In this document: piece by piece, positions 37,832 to 51,534 of the stretch
Numbering within the stretch: position 1 is the stretch's first letter
Layout of the letters: each line of letters opens with the position of its first letter
Assembly: GCF_026230105.1 (NCBI RefSeq)
Contig: NC_079480.1
Coordinates: 21,680,488 to 21,744,487, forward strand
Direction of reading: 5' to 3'
Source: Diorhabda sublineata
Taxonomy: Eukaryota; Arthropoda; Insecta; Coleoptera; Chrysomelidae
DNA length: 64,000 bases
Position numbers and translations under genes: made by a program
Notes under the pieces: model-generated
What the model saw: the letters and a program-made list of their open reading frames with translations, nothing else
What the model was told of the DNA's origin: nothing
Database searches by the model: none

Positions 37832-40183
37832 TCGAATTTCAACATTTCTTATATATTTGAGTGAGTTTGCATCTAACTTTGTCAGATATCGTCGATTAAC
37901 ATACTTTGAAACCCATTGAGGTCAACGGTCACTTTGTGATAATTGAAAATTTTCAATGTCTATCTTCCTAATTTGAAGTCGAATTTCAACATTCCTTAGA
38001 TATGTGACTGAGTTTGCATCTAACTTTGTCAGATATCAACGAATAACATCCATTGAAGCTTATTGAGGTCAACTGTCACTTTGTGATAATTGAAAATTTT
38101 CAAAGTCTATCTTCCTAATTTGAAGTCGAATTTCAACATTTCTTATATATTTGAGTGAGTTTGCATATAACTTTATCAGATATCAACGAATAACATCCAT
38201 TGAAGCTCATTGAGGTCAACTGTCACTTTGTGTTAATTGAAAATTTTTAAAGTCTATCTTCCTAATTTGAAGTCAAATTTCAACATTTCTCATATATTTG
38301 AGTGAGTTTGCATCTAACTCTTTCAGATATCATCGAATAACATCCATTGAAGCTCATTGAGGTCAACTGTCAATTTGTGTTAATTGAAAATTTTCAAAGT
38401 CTATCTTCCTAATTTGAAGTCAAATTTCAACATTTCTCATATATTTGAGTGAGTTTGCATCTAACTTTGTCAGATATCATCGATTAACATCCTTTGAAGC
38501 CCATTGAGGTCAACTGTCACTTTGTGTTAATTGAAAATTTTCAAAGTCTATCTTCCTCATTCGAAGTCGAATTTCAACATTTCTCATATATTTGAGTGAG
38601 TTTGCATCTAACTTTTCCAGATATCATCGAATAACATCCATTGAAGCTCATTGAGGTCAACTGTCAATTTGTGTTAATTGAAAATTTTCAAAGTCTATCT
38701 TCCTAATTTGAAGTCGAATTTCAACTTTCCTTAGATATTTGACTGAGTTTGCATCTAACTTTGTCAGATATCAACGAATAACATCCATTGAAGCTTATTG
38801 AGGTCAACTGTCACTTTGTGTTAATTGAAAATTTTCAAAGTCTATCTTCCTCATTCGAAGTCGAATTTCAACATTTCTTATATATTGGAGTGAGTTTGCA
38901 TCTAACTTTGTCAGATATCAACGAATAACATCCATTGAAGCTTATTGAGGTCAACTGTCACTTTGTGTTAATTGAAAATTTTTAAAGTCTATCTTCCTAA
39001 TTTGAAGTCAAATTTCAACATTTCTCATATATTTGAGTGAGTTTGCATCTTACTTTGTCAGATATCGTCGATTAACATCCTTTGAAGCCCATTGAGGTCA
39101 ACTGTCACTTTGTGTTAATTGAAAATTTTCAAAGTCTATGTTCCTAATTTGAAGTCAAATTTCAACATTTCTCATATATTTGAGTGAGTTTGCATCTATC
39201 TTCATCAGATATCATCGAATAACATCTATTGAAGTTCATTGAGCTCAACTGTCACTTTGTGATAATTGAAAATTTTCAAAGTCTATCTTCCTAATTTGAA
39301 GTCGAATTCCAACATTTCTTCTATATTGGAGTAAGTTTGCATCTAACTTTATCAGATATCATCGAATAACATCCATTGAAGCTCATTGAGGTCAACTGTC
39401 ACTTTGTGATAATTAGAAATTTTCAAAGTCTGTCTTCCTAATTTGAAGTCGAATTTCAACATTTCTCATATATTTGAGTGAGTTTGCATCTAACTTTGTC
39501 AGATATCATCGATTAACATCCTTTGAAGCCCATTGAGGTCAACTGTCACTTTGTGTTAATTGAAAATTTTCAAAGTCTATCTTCCTCATTCGAAGTCGAA
39601 TTTCAACATTTCTCATATATTTGAGTGAGTTTGCATCTAACTTTTTCAGATATCATCGAATAACATCCATTGAAGCTCATTGAGGTCAACTGTCAATTTG
39701 TGTTAATTGAAAATTTTCAAAGTCTATCTTCCTAATTTGAAGTCGAATTTCAACATTTCTTATATATTTGAGTGAGTTTGCATCTAACTTTGTCAGATAT
39801 CGTCGATTAACATACTTTGAAACCCATTGAGGTCAACGGTCACTTTGTGTTAATTGAAATTTTTTAAAGTCTATCTTCCTCATTCGAAGTCGAATTTCAA
39901 CACTTCTCATATATTTGAGTGAGTTTGCATCTAACTTTTTCAGATATCATCGAATAACATCCATTGAAGCTCATTGAGGTCAACTGTCAATTTGTGTTAA
40001 TTGAAAATTTTCAAAGTCTATCTTCCTAATTTGAAGTCGAATTTCAACATTCCTTATATATTTGAGTGAGTTTGCATCTAACTTTGTCAGATATCGTCGA
40101 TTAACATAATTTGAAGCCCATTGAGGTCAACTGTCACTTTGTGTAAATTGAAAATTTTTAAAGTCTATCTTCCTCATTCGAAG
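37832..40183. repeat. 16-monomer tandem duplication, copy 1 (2352 bp)
   Basis: Bases 37832-40199 match 40184-42551 at an offset of exactly 2352 bp (16 x 147). Shared rare tags are GCATATAAC (38163 and 40515), CTAACTCTTTCAG, GCATCTTACTTTG, CTATGTTCC, AACATCTATTG, TTCTATATTGGAGTAAG, TTGAAATTTTTTAAAG, CAACACTTCTC and AACATAATTTG. I found no substitution between copies at these points. Confidence 0.86.
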
Positions 40184-42551
40184 TCGAATTTCAACATTTC
40201 TTATATATTTGAGTGAGTTTGCATCTAACTTTGTCAGATATCGTCGATTAACATACTTTGAAACCCATTGAGGTCAACGGTCACTTTGTGATAATTGAAA
40301 ATTTTCAATGTCTATCTTCCTAATTTGAAGTCGAATTTCAACATTCCTTAGATATGTGACTGAGTTTGCATCTAACTTTGTCAGATATCAACGAATAACA
40401 TCCATTGAAGCTTATTGAGGTCAACTGTCACTTTGTGATAATTGAAAATTTTCAAAGTCTATCTTCCTAATTTGAAGTCGAATTTCAACATTTCTTATAT
40501 ATTTGAGTGAGTTTGCATATAACTTTATCAGATATCAACGAATAACATCCATTGAAGCTCATTGAGGTCAACTGTCACTTTGTGTTAATTGAAAATTTTT
40601 AAAGTCTATCTTCCTAATTTGAAGTCAAATTTCAACATTTCTCATATATTTGAGTGAGTTTGCATCTAACTCTTTCAGATATCATCGAATAACATCCATT
40701 GAAGCTCATTGAGGTCAACTGTCAATTTGTGTTAATTGAAAATTTTCAAAGTCTATCTTCCTAATTTGAAGTCAAATTTCAACATTTCTCATATATTTGA
40801 GTGAGTTTGCATCTAACTTTGTCAGATATCATCGATTAACATCCTTTGAAGCCCATTGAGGTCAACTGTCACTTTGTGTTAATTGAAAATTTTCAAAGTC
40901 TATCTTCCTCATTCGAAGTCGAATTTCAACATTTCTCATATATTTGAGTGAGTTTGCATCTAACTTTTCCAGATATCATCGAATAACATCCATTGAAGCT
41001 CATTGAGGTCAACTGTCAATTTGTGTTAATTGAAAATTTTCAAAGTCTATCTTCCTAATTTGAAGTCGAATTTCAACTTTCCTTAGATATTTGACTGAGT
41101 TTGCATCTAACTTTGTCAGATATCAACGAATAACATCCATTGAAGCTTATTGAGGTCAACTGTCACTTTGTGTTAATTGAAAATTTTCAAAGTCTATCTT
41201 CCTCATTCGAAGTCGAATTTCAACATTTCTTATATATTGGAGTGAGTTTGCATCTAACTTTGTCAGATATCAACGAATAACATCCATTGAAGCTTATTGA
41301 GGTCAACTGTCACTTTGTGTTAATTGAAAATTTTTAAAGTCTATCTTCCTAATTTGAAGTCAAATTTCAACATTTCTCATATATTTGAGTGAGTTTGCAT
41401 CTTACTTTGTCAGATATCGTCGATTAACATCCTTTGAAGCCCATTGAGGTCAACTGTCACTTTGTGTTAATTGAAAATTTTCAAAGTCTATGTTCCTAAT
41501 TTGAAGTCAAATTTCAACATTTCTCATATATTTGAGTGAGTTTGCATCTATCTTCATCAGATATCATCGAATAACATCTATTGAAGTTCATTGAGCTCAA
41601 CTGTCACTTTGTGATAATTGAAAATTTTCAAAGTCTATCTTCCTAATTTGAAGTCGAATTCCAACATTTCTTCTATATTGGAGTAAGTTTGCATCTAACT
41701 TTATCAGATATCATCGAATAACATCCATTGAAGCTCATTGAGGTCAACTGTCACTTTGTGATAATTAGAAATTTTCAAAGTCTGTCTTCCTAATTTGAAG
41801 TCGAATTTCAACATTTCTCATATATTTGAGTGAGTTTGCATCTAACTTTGTCAGATATCATCGATTAACATCCTTTGAAGCCCATTGAGGTCAACTGTCA
41901 CTTTGTGTTAATTGAAAATTTTCAAAGTCTATCTTCCTCATTCGAAGTCGAATTTCAACATTTCTCATATATTTGAGTGAGTTTGCATCTAACTTTTTCA
42001 GATATCATCGAATAACATCCATTGAAGCTCATTGAGGTCAACTGTCAATTTGTGTTAATTGAAAATTTTCAAAGTCTATCTTCCTAATTTGAAGTCGAAT
42101 TTCAACATTTCTTATATATTTGAGTGAGTTTGCATCTAACTTTGTCAGATATCGTCGATTAACATACTTTGAAACCCATTGAGGTCAACGGTCACTTTGT
42201 GTTAATTGAAATTTTTTAAAGTCTATCTTCCTCATTCGAAGTCGAATTTCAACACTTCTCATATATTTGAGTGAGTTTGCATCTAACTTTTTCAGATATC
42301 ATCGAATAACATCCATTGAAGCTCATTGAGGTCAACTGTCAATTTGTGTTAATTGAAAATTTTCAAAGTCTATCTTCCTAATTTGAAGTCGAATTTCAAC
42401 ATTCCTTATATATTTGAGTGAGTTTGCATCTAACTTTGTCAGATATCGTCGATTAACATAATTTGAAGCCCATTGAGGTCAACTGTCACTTTGTGTAAAT
42501 TGAAAATTTTTAAAGTCTATCTTCCTCATTCGAAGTCGAATTTCAACATTT
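40184..42551. repeat. 16-monomer tandem duplication, copy 2
   Basis: Directly follows copy 1. The match ends at 42552, where this copy has TCTCATATAT and the start of copy 2 (40200) has TCTTATATAT. All 16 monomers are 147 bp. The GAAACCC / CAACGGTC type and the ATCTATCTTCATC type make their last clear left-domain appearances here. Confidence 0.86.
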
Positions 42552-42866
42552 CTCATATATTTGAGTGAGTTTGCATCTAACTTTTTCAGATATCATCGAA
42601 TAACATCCATTGAAGCTCATTGAGGTCAACTGTCAATTTGTGTTAATTGAAAATTTTCAATGTCTATCTTCCTAATTTGAAGTCGAATTTCAACTTTCCT
42701 TAGATATGTGACTGAGTTTGCATCTAACTTTGTCAGATATCAACGAATAACATCCATTGAAGCTTATTGAGGTCAACTGTCACTTTGTGTTAATTGAAAA
42801 TTTTTAAAGTCTATCTTCCTAATTTGAAGTCGAATTTCAACATTTCTCATATATTTGAGTGAGTTT

Positions 42867-43454
42867 GCATCTAACTTCATCAGATATCAACGAATAACAT
42901 CCATTGAAGCTCATTGAGGTCAACTGTCACTTTGTGTTAATTGAAATTTTTTAAAGTCTATCTTCCTAATTTGAAGTCAAATTTCAACATTTCTCATATA
43001 TTTGAGTGAGTTTGCATCTAACTTTGTCAGATATCGTCGATTAACATCCTTTGAAGCTCATTGAGGTCAACTGTCACTTTGTGTTAATTGAAAATTTTCA
43101 AAGTCTATATTCCTCATTCGAAGTCGAATTTCAACATTTCTTATATATTTGAGTGAGTTTGCATCTAACTTTATCAGATATCAACGAATAACATCCATTG
43201 AAGCTCATTGAGGTCAACTGTCACTTTGTGTTAATTGAAATTTTTTAAAGTCTATCTTCCTAATTTGAAGTCAAATTTCAACATTTCTCATATATTTGAG
43301 TGAGTTTGCATCTAACTTTGTCAGATATCGTCGATTAACATCCTTTGAAGCTCATTGAGGTCAACTGTCACTTTGTGTTAATTGAAAATTTTCAAAGTCT
43401 ATCTTCCTCATTCGAAGTCGAATTTCAACATTTCTCATATATTTGAGTGAGTTT
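42867..43454. repeat. Two A-G dimers (2 x 294 bp)
   Basis: Starts at 42867 and 43161 are A-type (ATCAACG, then TTGAAATTTTTTAAAG). Starts at 43014 and 43308 are G-type (CGTCGATTAAC, but with GAAGCTCATTG). The pair repeats at 294 bp with few changes: ACTTCATC versus ACTTTATC, and CTATATTCC versus CTATCTTCC. This is the trimer order without the B unit. Confidence 0.72.
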
Positions 43455-44349
43455 GCATCTAACTTCTTCAGATATCATCGAATAACATCCATTGAAGCTC
43501 ATTGAGTTCAACTGTCACTTTGTGATAATTGAAAATTTTCAAAGTCTATCTTCCTAATTTGATGTCGAATTCCAACATTTCTTATATATTTGAATGTGTT
43601 TGCATCTAAATTTATCAGATATCATCGCATAACATCCAGTGAAGTTCATTGAGCTCAACTGTCACTTTGTGATAATTGAAAATTTTCAAAGTCTATCTTC
43701 CTAATTTGAAGTCGAATTTCAACATTTCCTATATATTTGAGTGAGTTTGCATCTAAATTTATCAGATATCAGCGCATAACATCCAGTGAAGTTCATTGAG
43801 CTCAACTGTCACTTTGTGATAATTGAAAATTTTCAAAGTCTATCTTCCTAATTTGAAGTCGAATTTCAACATTCCTTATATTTTTGGGTGAGTTTGCATC
43901 TAACTTTATCAGATATCAACGAATAACATCCATTGAAGCTCATTGAGGTCAACTGTCACTTTGTGTTAATTGAAAATTTTTAAAGTCTATCTTCCTAATT
44001 TGAAGTCAAATTTCAACATTTCTCATATATTTGAGTGAGTTTGCATCTAACGTTGTCAGATATCGTCGATTAACATCCTATGAAGCCCATTGAGGTCAAC
44101 TGTCACTTTGTGTTAATTGAAAATTTTTAAAGTCTATCTTCCTAATTTGAAGTCAAATTTCAACATTTCTCATATATTTGAGTGAGTTTGCATCTAACTT
44201 TGTCAGATATCGTCGATTAACATCCTATGAAGCTCATTGAGGTCAACTGTCACTTTGTGTTAATAGAAAATTTTTAAAGTCTATCTTCCTAATTTGAAGA
44301 CAAATTTCAACATTTCTCATATATTTGAGAGAGTTTGCATCTAACTTTG
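43455..44349. repeat. Transition section with CATCTAAATTTATC monomers
   Basis: The first monomers with CTAAATTTATCAG, a type common in the right-hand domain, appear at 43602 and 43749. They sit beside the unusual CATCGCATAAC and CAGCGCATAAC. An ATTTTTGGGTGAG variant lies at 43880. Bases 44024-44349 are the second copy of the 36.2-kb segment. All units are 147 bp. Confidence 0.65.
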
Positions 44350-46040
44350 TCAGATATCGTCGATTAACATCCTTTGAAGCCCATTGAGGTCAACGGTCAC
44401 TTTGTGATAATTGAAAATTTTCAATGTCTATCTTCCTAATTTGAAGTCGAATTTCAACTTTCCTTTTATATTTGAGTGAGTTCCCATCTAACTTTGTCAG
44501 ATATCATCGAATAACATCCATTGAAGCCCATTGAGGTCAACTGGCACTTTGTGTTGATTGAAAATTTTCATAGTCTATCTTCCTAATTTGATGTCGAATT
44601 CCAACATTTCTTATATATTTGAATGAGTTTGCATCTAAATTTATCAGATATCATCGAATAACATCCAGTGAAGTTCATTGAGCTCAACTATCACTTTGTG
44701 ATAATTGAAAATTTTCAAAGTCTATCTTCCTAATTTGAAGTCGAATTTCAACATTTCTCATATATCTGAGTGAGTTTGCATCTAACTTTATCAGATATCA
44801 TCGAATAACATCCATTGAAGCTCATTGAGTTCAACTGTCACTTTGTGATAATTGAAAATTTTCAAAGTCTATCTTCCTAATTTGATGTCGAATTCCAACA
44901 TTTCTTATATATTTGGATGAGTTTGCATCTAACTTCATCAGATATCATCCAATAACATCCAGTGAAGTTCATTGAGCTCAACTGTCACTTTGTGATAATT
45001 GAAAATTTTCAAAGTCTATCTTCCTAATTTGAAGTCGAATTTCAACATTTCTTATATATTTGAGTGAGTTTGCATCTAACGTTTTCAGATAACATCGAAT
45101 AACATCCTTTGAAGCTCATTGAGGTCAACTGTCACTTTGTGTTAATTGAAAATTTTTAAAGTCTATCTTCCTAATTTGAAGTCAAATTTCAACATTTCTC
45201 ATATATTTGAGTGAGTTTGCATCTATCTTCATCAGATATCATCGAATAACATCCATTGAAGTTCATTGAGCTCAACTGTCACTTTGTGATAATTGAAAAT
45301 TTTCAAAGTCTATCTTCCTAATTTGAAGTCGAATTTCAACATTTCTCATATATTTGAGTGAGTTTGCATCTAACTTTGTCAGATATCATCGAATAACATC
45401 CATTGAAGCCCATTGAGGTCAACTGTCACTTTGTGTTGATTGAAAATTTTCAGAGTATATCTTCCTAATTTGGAGTCGAATTTCAACATTTCTCATATAT
45501 TTGATTGAATTTGCATCTAACTTTGTCACATATCGTCGAATAACATCCATTAAAGCCCATTGAGGTCAACTGTCACTTTGTGTTGATTGAAAATTTTCAA
45601 AGTCTATGTTCCTAATTTGTAGACGAATTTCAACATTTCTTATATATTTGAGTGAGTTTGCATCTAACTTTTTCAGATATCATCGAATTACATCCATTGA
45701 AGCCCATTGAGGTCAACTGGCACTTTGTGTTGATTAAAAATTTTCAAAGACTATCATCCTAATTTGAAGTCGAATTTCAACATTTCTTATATATTGAGGT
45801 CGATTGTCAGTTTGTGTTGATTGAAAATTTTCAAAGTCTATCTTCCTAATTTGAAGTCGAATTTGAACATTTCTCATATATTTGAGTGAGTTAGCATCTA
45901 TCTTTGTCAGATATCGTCGATTAACATCCTTTGAAACCCATTGAGGTCAACTGTCACTTTGTGTTGATTGAAAATTTTCAAAGTCTATGTTCCTAATTTG
46001 AAGTCGAATTTCAACATTTCTTATATATTTGAGTGAGTTT
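44350..46040. repeat. Most diverged stretch of the array
   Basis: About 12 monomers carry many singletons and no near-identical partner block: GAGTTCCCATC (44481), CAACTGGCAC, CAGAGTATATC, TTTGATTGAATTTGC, GTCACATATCG, CATTAAAGCCC, TTTGTAGACG, GAATTACATCC and AAAGACTATCATCC. TTGTGTTGATTG is frequent. Diverged units between homogenised blocks are expected where unequal exchange is less frequent. This stretch also separates the left and right variant repertoires. Confidence 0.72.
45660..45893. repeat. Monomer pair shortened by a 60-bp deletion
   Basis: GCATC at 45660 and AGCATC at 45894 are 234 bp apart instead of 294. The sequence passes from TTCTTATATATTGAG directly into GTCGATTGTCAG, omitting the GAGTTTGCATC-to-CATTGAAG segment. 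The junction sits on ATTGAG/TTTGAG similarity. This is the largest disruption of phase in the window. The adjoining variant GTCGATTGTCAGTTTGTG recurs intact at about 58288. Confidence 0.88.
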
Positions 46041-46392
46041 GCATCTAACTTTATCAGATATCATCGAATAACATCCATTGAAGCTCATTGAGGTCAACTG
46101 TCACTTTGTGTTAATTGAAAATTTTTAAAGTCTATCTTCCTAATTTGAAGTCAAATTTCAACATTTCTCATATATTTGAGTGAGTTTGCATCTATCTTTA
46201 TCAGATATCATCGAATAACATCCATTGAAGTTCATTGAGCTCAACTGTCACTTTGTGATAATTGAAAATTTTCAAAGTCTATCTTCCTAATTTGAAGTCG
46301 AATTTCAACATTTCTTATATATTGGAGTGAGTTTGCATCTAAATTTGTCAGATATCGTCGATTAACATCCTTTGAAGCCCATTGAGGTCAAC

Positions 46393-49300
46393 GGTCACTT
46401 TGTGATAATTGAAAATTTTCAAAGTCTATCTTCCTAATTTGAAGTCGAATTTCAACATTTCCTATATATTTGAGTGAGTTTGCATCTAACTTTATCAGAT
46501 ATCAACGAATAACATCCATTGAAGCTCATTGAGGTCAACTGTCAATTTGTGTTAAATGAAAATTTTCAAAGTCTATCTTCCTAATTTGAAGTCGAATTCC
46601 AACATTTCTTATATATTGGAGTGAGCTTGCATCTAACTTTATCAGATATCATCGAATAACATCCATTGAAGCTCATTGAGGTCAACTGTCACTTTGTGAT
46701 AATTGAAAATTTTCAAAGTCTATCTTCCTAATTTGAAGTCGAATTTCAACATTTCTTATAAATTTGAGTGAGTTTGCATCTAACTTTCTCAGATATCGTC
46801 GATTAACATCCTTTGAAGCCCATTGAGGTCAACGGTCACTTTGTGATAATTGGAAATTTTCAATGTCTATCTTCTTAATTTGAAGTCGAATTTCAACTTT
46901 CCTTATATATTGGAGTGAGTTTGCATCTAACTTTATCAGATATCATCGAATAACATCCATTGAAGCTCATTGAGGTCAACTGTCACTTTGTGATAATTGA
47001 AAATTTTCAAAGTCTATCTTCCTAATTTGAAGTCGAATTTCAACATTTCTTATATATTTGAGTGAGTTTGCATCTAACTTTCTCAGATATCGTCGATTAA
47101 CATCCTTTGAAGCCCATTGAGGTCAACGGTCACTTTGTGATAATTGGAAATTTTCAATGTCTATCTTCCTAATTTGAAGTCGAATTTCAACTTTCCTTAT
47201 ATATTTGAGTGATTTTGCATCTAACTTTGTCAGATATCATCGAATAACATCGATTGAAGCCCATTGAGGTCAACTGTCACTTTGTGTTGATTGAAAATTT
47301 TCAAAGTCTATCTTCCTAATTTGAAGTCGAATTTCACATTTCTTATATATTTGAGTGAGTTTGCATCTAACTTTTTCAGATATCGTCGATTAACATCCTT
47401 TGAAGCCCATTTAGGTCAACGGTTACTTTGTGATAATTGAAAATTTTCAATTTCTATCTTCCTAATTTGAAGTCGAATTTCAACATTTCTCATATATTTG
47501 AGTGAGTTTGCATCTAACTTTTTCAGATATCATCGAATAACATCCATTGAAGCTCATTGAGGTCAACTGTCAATTTGTGTTAATTGAAAATTTTCAATGT
47601 CCATCTTCCTAATTTGAAGTCGAATTTCAACTTTCCTTATATATTTGACTGAGTTTGCATCTAGCTTTGTCAGATATCATCGAATAACATCCATTGAAGC
47701 CCATTGAGGTCAACTGGAACTTTGTGTTGATTGAAAATTTTCAAAGTCTATCTTCCTAATTTGAAGTCAAATTTCAACATTTCTCATATATTTGAGTGAG
47801 TTTGCATCTAACTTTTTCAGATATCGTCGATTAACATCCTTTGAAGCCTATTGAGGTCAACTGTCACTTTGTGTTAATTGAAAATTTTCAAAGTCTATCT
47901 TCCTCATTCGAAGTCGAATTTCAACATTTCTCATATATTTGAGTGAGTTCGCATCTTACTTTTTCAGATATCATCGAATAACATCCATTGAAGCTCATTG
48001 AGGTCAACTGTCACTTTGTGTTAATTGAAAATTTTTAAAGTCTATCTTCCTAATTTGAAGTCAAATTTCAACATTTCTCATATATTTGAGTGAGTTTGCA
48101 TCTAACTTTGTCAGATATCGTCGATTATCATCCTTTGAAGCTCATTGAGGTCAACTGTCACATTGTGTTAATTGAAAATTTTCAAATTTTATCTTCCTAA
48201 TTTGAAGTCGAATTTCAACATTTCTTATATATTTGAGTGAGTTTGCATCTAACTTTATCAGATATCAACGAATAACATCCATTGAAGCTCATTGAGTTCA
48301 ACTGTCACTTTGTGAAAATTGAAAATTTTCAAAGTCTATCTTCCTAATTTGATGTCGAATTCCAACATTTCTTATATATTTGAATGAGTTTGCATCTAAA
48401 TTTATCAGATATCATCGAATAACATCCAGTGAAGTTCATTGAGCTCAACTGTCACTTTGTGATAATTGAAAATTTTCAAAGTCTATCTTCCTAATTTGAA
48501 GTCGAATTTCAACATTTCTTATATATTTGAGTGAGTTTGCATCTAACTTTGTCAGATATCGTCGATTAACATCCTTTGAAGCCCATTGAGGTCAACGGTC
48601 ACTTTGTGATAATTGAAAATTTTTAAAGTCTATCTTCCTAATTTGAAGTCAAATTTCAACATTTCTCATATATTTGAGTGAGTTTGCATCTATCTTTATC
48701 AGATATCATCGAATAACATCCATTGAAGTTCATTGAGCTCAACTGTCACTTTGTGATTATTGAAAATTTTCAAAGTCTATCTTCCTAATTTGAAGTCAAA
48801 TTTCAACATTTCTCATATATTTGAGTGAGTTTGCATCTATCTTCATCAGATATCATCGAATAACATCCATTGAAGTTCATTGAGCTCAACTGTCACTTTG
48901 TGATTATTGAAAATTTTCAAAGTCTATCTTCCTAATTTGAAGTCGAATTTCAACATTTCTTATATATTGGAGTGAGTTTGCATCTAACTTTGTCAGATAT
49001 CGTCGATTAACATCCTTTGAAGCCCATTGAGGTCAACGGTCACTTTGTGATAATTGAAAATTTTCAATTTCTATCTTCCTAATTTGAAGTCGAATTTCAA
49101 CTTTCCTTAGATATTTGACTGAGTTTGCATCTAACTTTGTCAGATATCATCGAATAACATCCATTAAAGCTCATTGAGGTCAACTGTCACTTTGTGATAA
49201 TTGAAAATTTTCAAAGTCTATCTTCCTAATTTGGAGTCGAATTTCAACATTTCTTATATATTTGAGTGAGTTTGCATCTAACTTTATCAGATATCAACGA

Positions 49301-51534
49301 ATAACATCCATTGAAGCTCATTGAGGTCAACTGTCAATTTGTGTTAAATGAAAATTTTCAAAGTGTATCTTCCTAATTTGAAGTCGAATTCCAACATTTC
49401 TCATATATTGGAGTGAGCTTGCATCTAACTTTATCAGATATCATCGAATAACATCCATTGAAGCTCATTGAGGTCAACTGTCACTTTGTGATAATTGAAA
49501 ATTTTCAAAGTCTATCTTCCTAATTTGAAGTCGAATTTCAACATTTCTTTTATATTTGAGTGAGTTTGCATCTAACTTTCTCAGATATCGTCGATTAACA
49601 TCCTTTGAAGCCCATTGAGGTCAACGGTCACTTTGTGATAATTGGAAATTTTCAATGTCTATCTTCCTAATTTGAAGTCGAATTTCATTTTTCCTTATAT
49701 ATTGGAGTGAGTTTGCATCTAACTTTATCAGATATCATCGAATAACATCCATTGAAGCTCATTGAGGTCAACTGTCACTTTGTGATAATTGAAAATTTTC
49801 AAAGTCTATCTTCCTAATTTGAAGTCGAATTTCAACATTTCTTATATATTTGAGTGAGTTTGCATCTAACTTTCTCAGATATCGTCGATTAACATCCTTT
49901 GAAGCCCATTGAGGACAACGGTCACTTTGTGATGATTGAAAATTTTCAATTTCTATCTTCCTAATTTGAAGTCGAATTTCAACTTTCCTTAGATATTTGA
50001 CTGAGTTTGCATCTAAGTTTGTCAGATATCATCGAATAACATCGATTGAAGCCCATTGAGGTCAACTGTCACTTTGTGTTGATTGAAAATTTTCAAAGTC
50101 TATCTTCCTAATTTGAAGTCGAATTTCAACATTTCTCATATATCTGATGAGTTTGCATCTAACTACATCAGATATCATCGAATAACATCCATTGAAGCTC
50201 ATTGAGTTCAACTGTCACTTTGTGATAATTGAAAATTTTTAAAGTCTATCTTCCTAATTTGATGTCGAATTCCAACATTTCTTATATATTTGAATGAGTT
50301 TGCATCTAAATTTATCAGATATCATCGAATAACATCCAGTGAAGTTCATTGAGCTCAACTGTCACTTTGTGATAATTGAAAATTTTCAAAGTCTATCTTC
50401 CTAATTTGAAGTCGAATTTCAACATTTCTTATATATTGGAGTGAGTTTGCATCTAACTTTATCAGATATCATCGAATAACATCCATTGAAGCTCATTGAG
50501 GTCAACTGTCACTTTGTGATAATTGAAAATTTTCAAAGTCTATCTTCCTAATTTGAAGTCGAATTTCAACATTTCTTATATATTTGAATGAGTTTGCATC
50601 TAAATTTATCAGATATCATCGAATAACATCCAGTGAAGTTCATTGAGGTCAACTGTCACTTTGTGTTAATTGAAAATTTTTAAAGTCTATCTTCCTAATT
50701 TGAAGTCAAATTTCAACATTTCTCATATATTTGAGTGAGTTTGCATCTTACTTCATCAGATATCATCGAATAACATCCATTGAAGCTCATTGAGTTCAAC
50801 TGTCACTTTGTGATAATTGAAAATTTTCAAAGTCTATCTTCCTAATTTGATGTCGAATTCCAACATTTCTTATATATTTGAATGAGTTTGCATCTAAATT
50901 TATCAGATATCATCGAATAACATCCAGTGAATTTCATTGAGGTCAACTGTCACTTTGTGATAATTGAAAATTTTCAAAGTCTATCTTCCTAATTTGAAGT
51001 CGAATTTCAACATTTCTTATATATTTGAGTGAGTTTGCATCTAACTTTGTCAGATATCGTCGATTAACATTCTTTGAAGCCCATTGAAGTCAACTGTCAC
51101 TTTGTGTTAATTGAAAATTTTCAAATTCTATCTTCCTCATTCGAAGTCAAATTTCAACATTTCTCATATATTTGAGTGAGTTTGCATCTTACTTTTTCAG
51201 ATATCATCGAATAACATCCATTGAAGCTCATTGAGGTCAACTGTCACTTTGTGTTAATTGAAAATTTTTAAAGTCTATCTTCCTAATTTGAAGTCAAATT
51301 TCAACATTTCTCATATATTTGAGTGAGTTTGCATCTAACTTTGTCAGATATCGTCGATTATCATCCTTTGAAGCCCATTGAGGTCAACTGTCACATGTGT
51401 TAATTGAAAATTTTCAAATTTTATCTTCCTAATTTGAAGTCGAATTTCAACATTTCTCATATATCTGAGTGAGTTTGCATCTAACTTCATCAGATATCAT
51501 CGAATAACATCCATTGAAGCTCATTGAGTTCAAC
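46393..51534. repeat. Second 35-monomer duplication (5142 bp), copy 1
   Basis: Tags recur 5142 bp downstream: TTTCCTATATATTTG (46461 and 51603), GAGCTTGCATC, TTCTTATAAATTTG, GAATTTCACATTTC (47331 and 52473), CATCTAGCTTTG, CAACTGGAAC, GCATCTTACTTT, GATTATCATCC, GTGAAAATTG and GTGATTATTG. The left edge is CAACGGTC at 46391 versus CAACTGTC. 5142 equals 35 x 147 minus 3. An internal partial repeat pairs 46.5-47.1 kb with 49.3-49.9 kb at 2792 bp. Short monomers (146 bp) start at 47217, 50009 and 51331. Confidence 0.85.
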
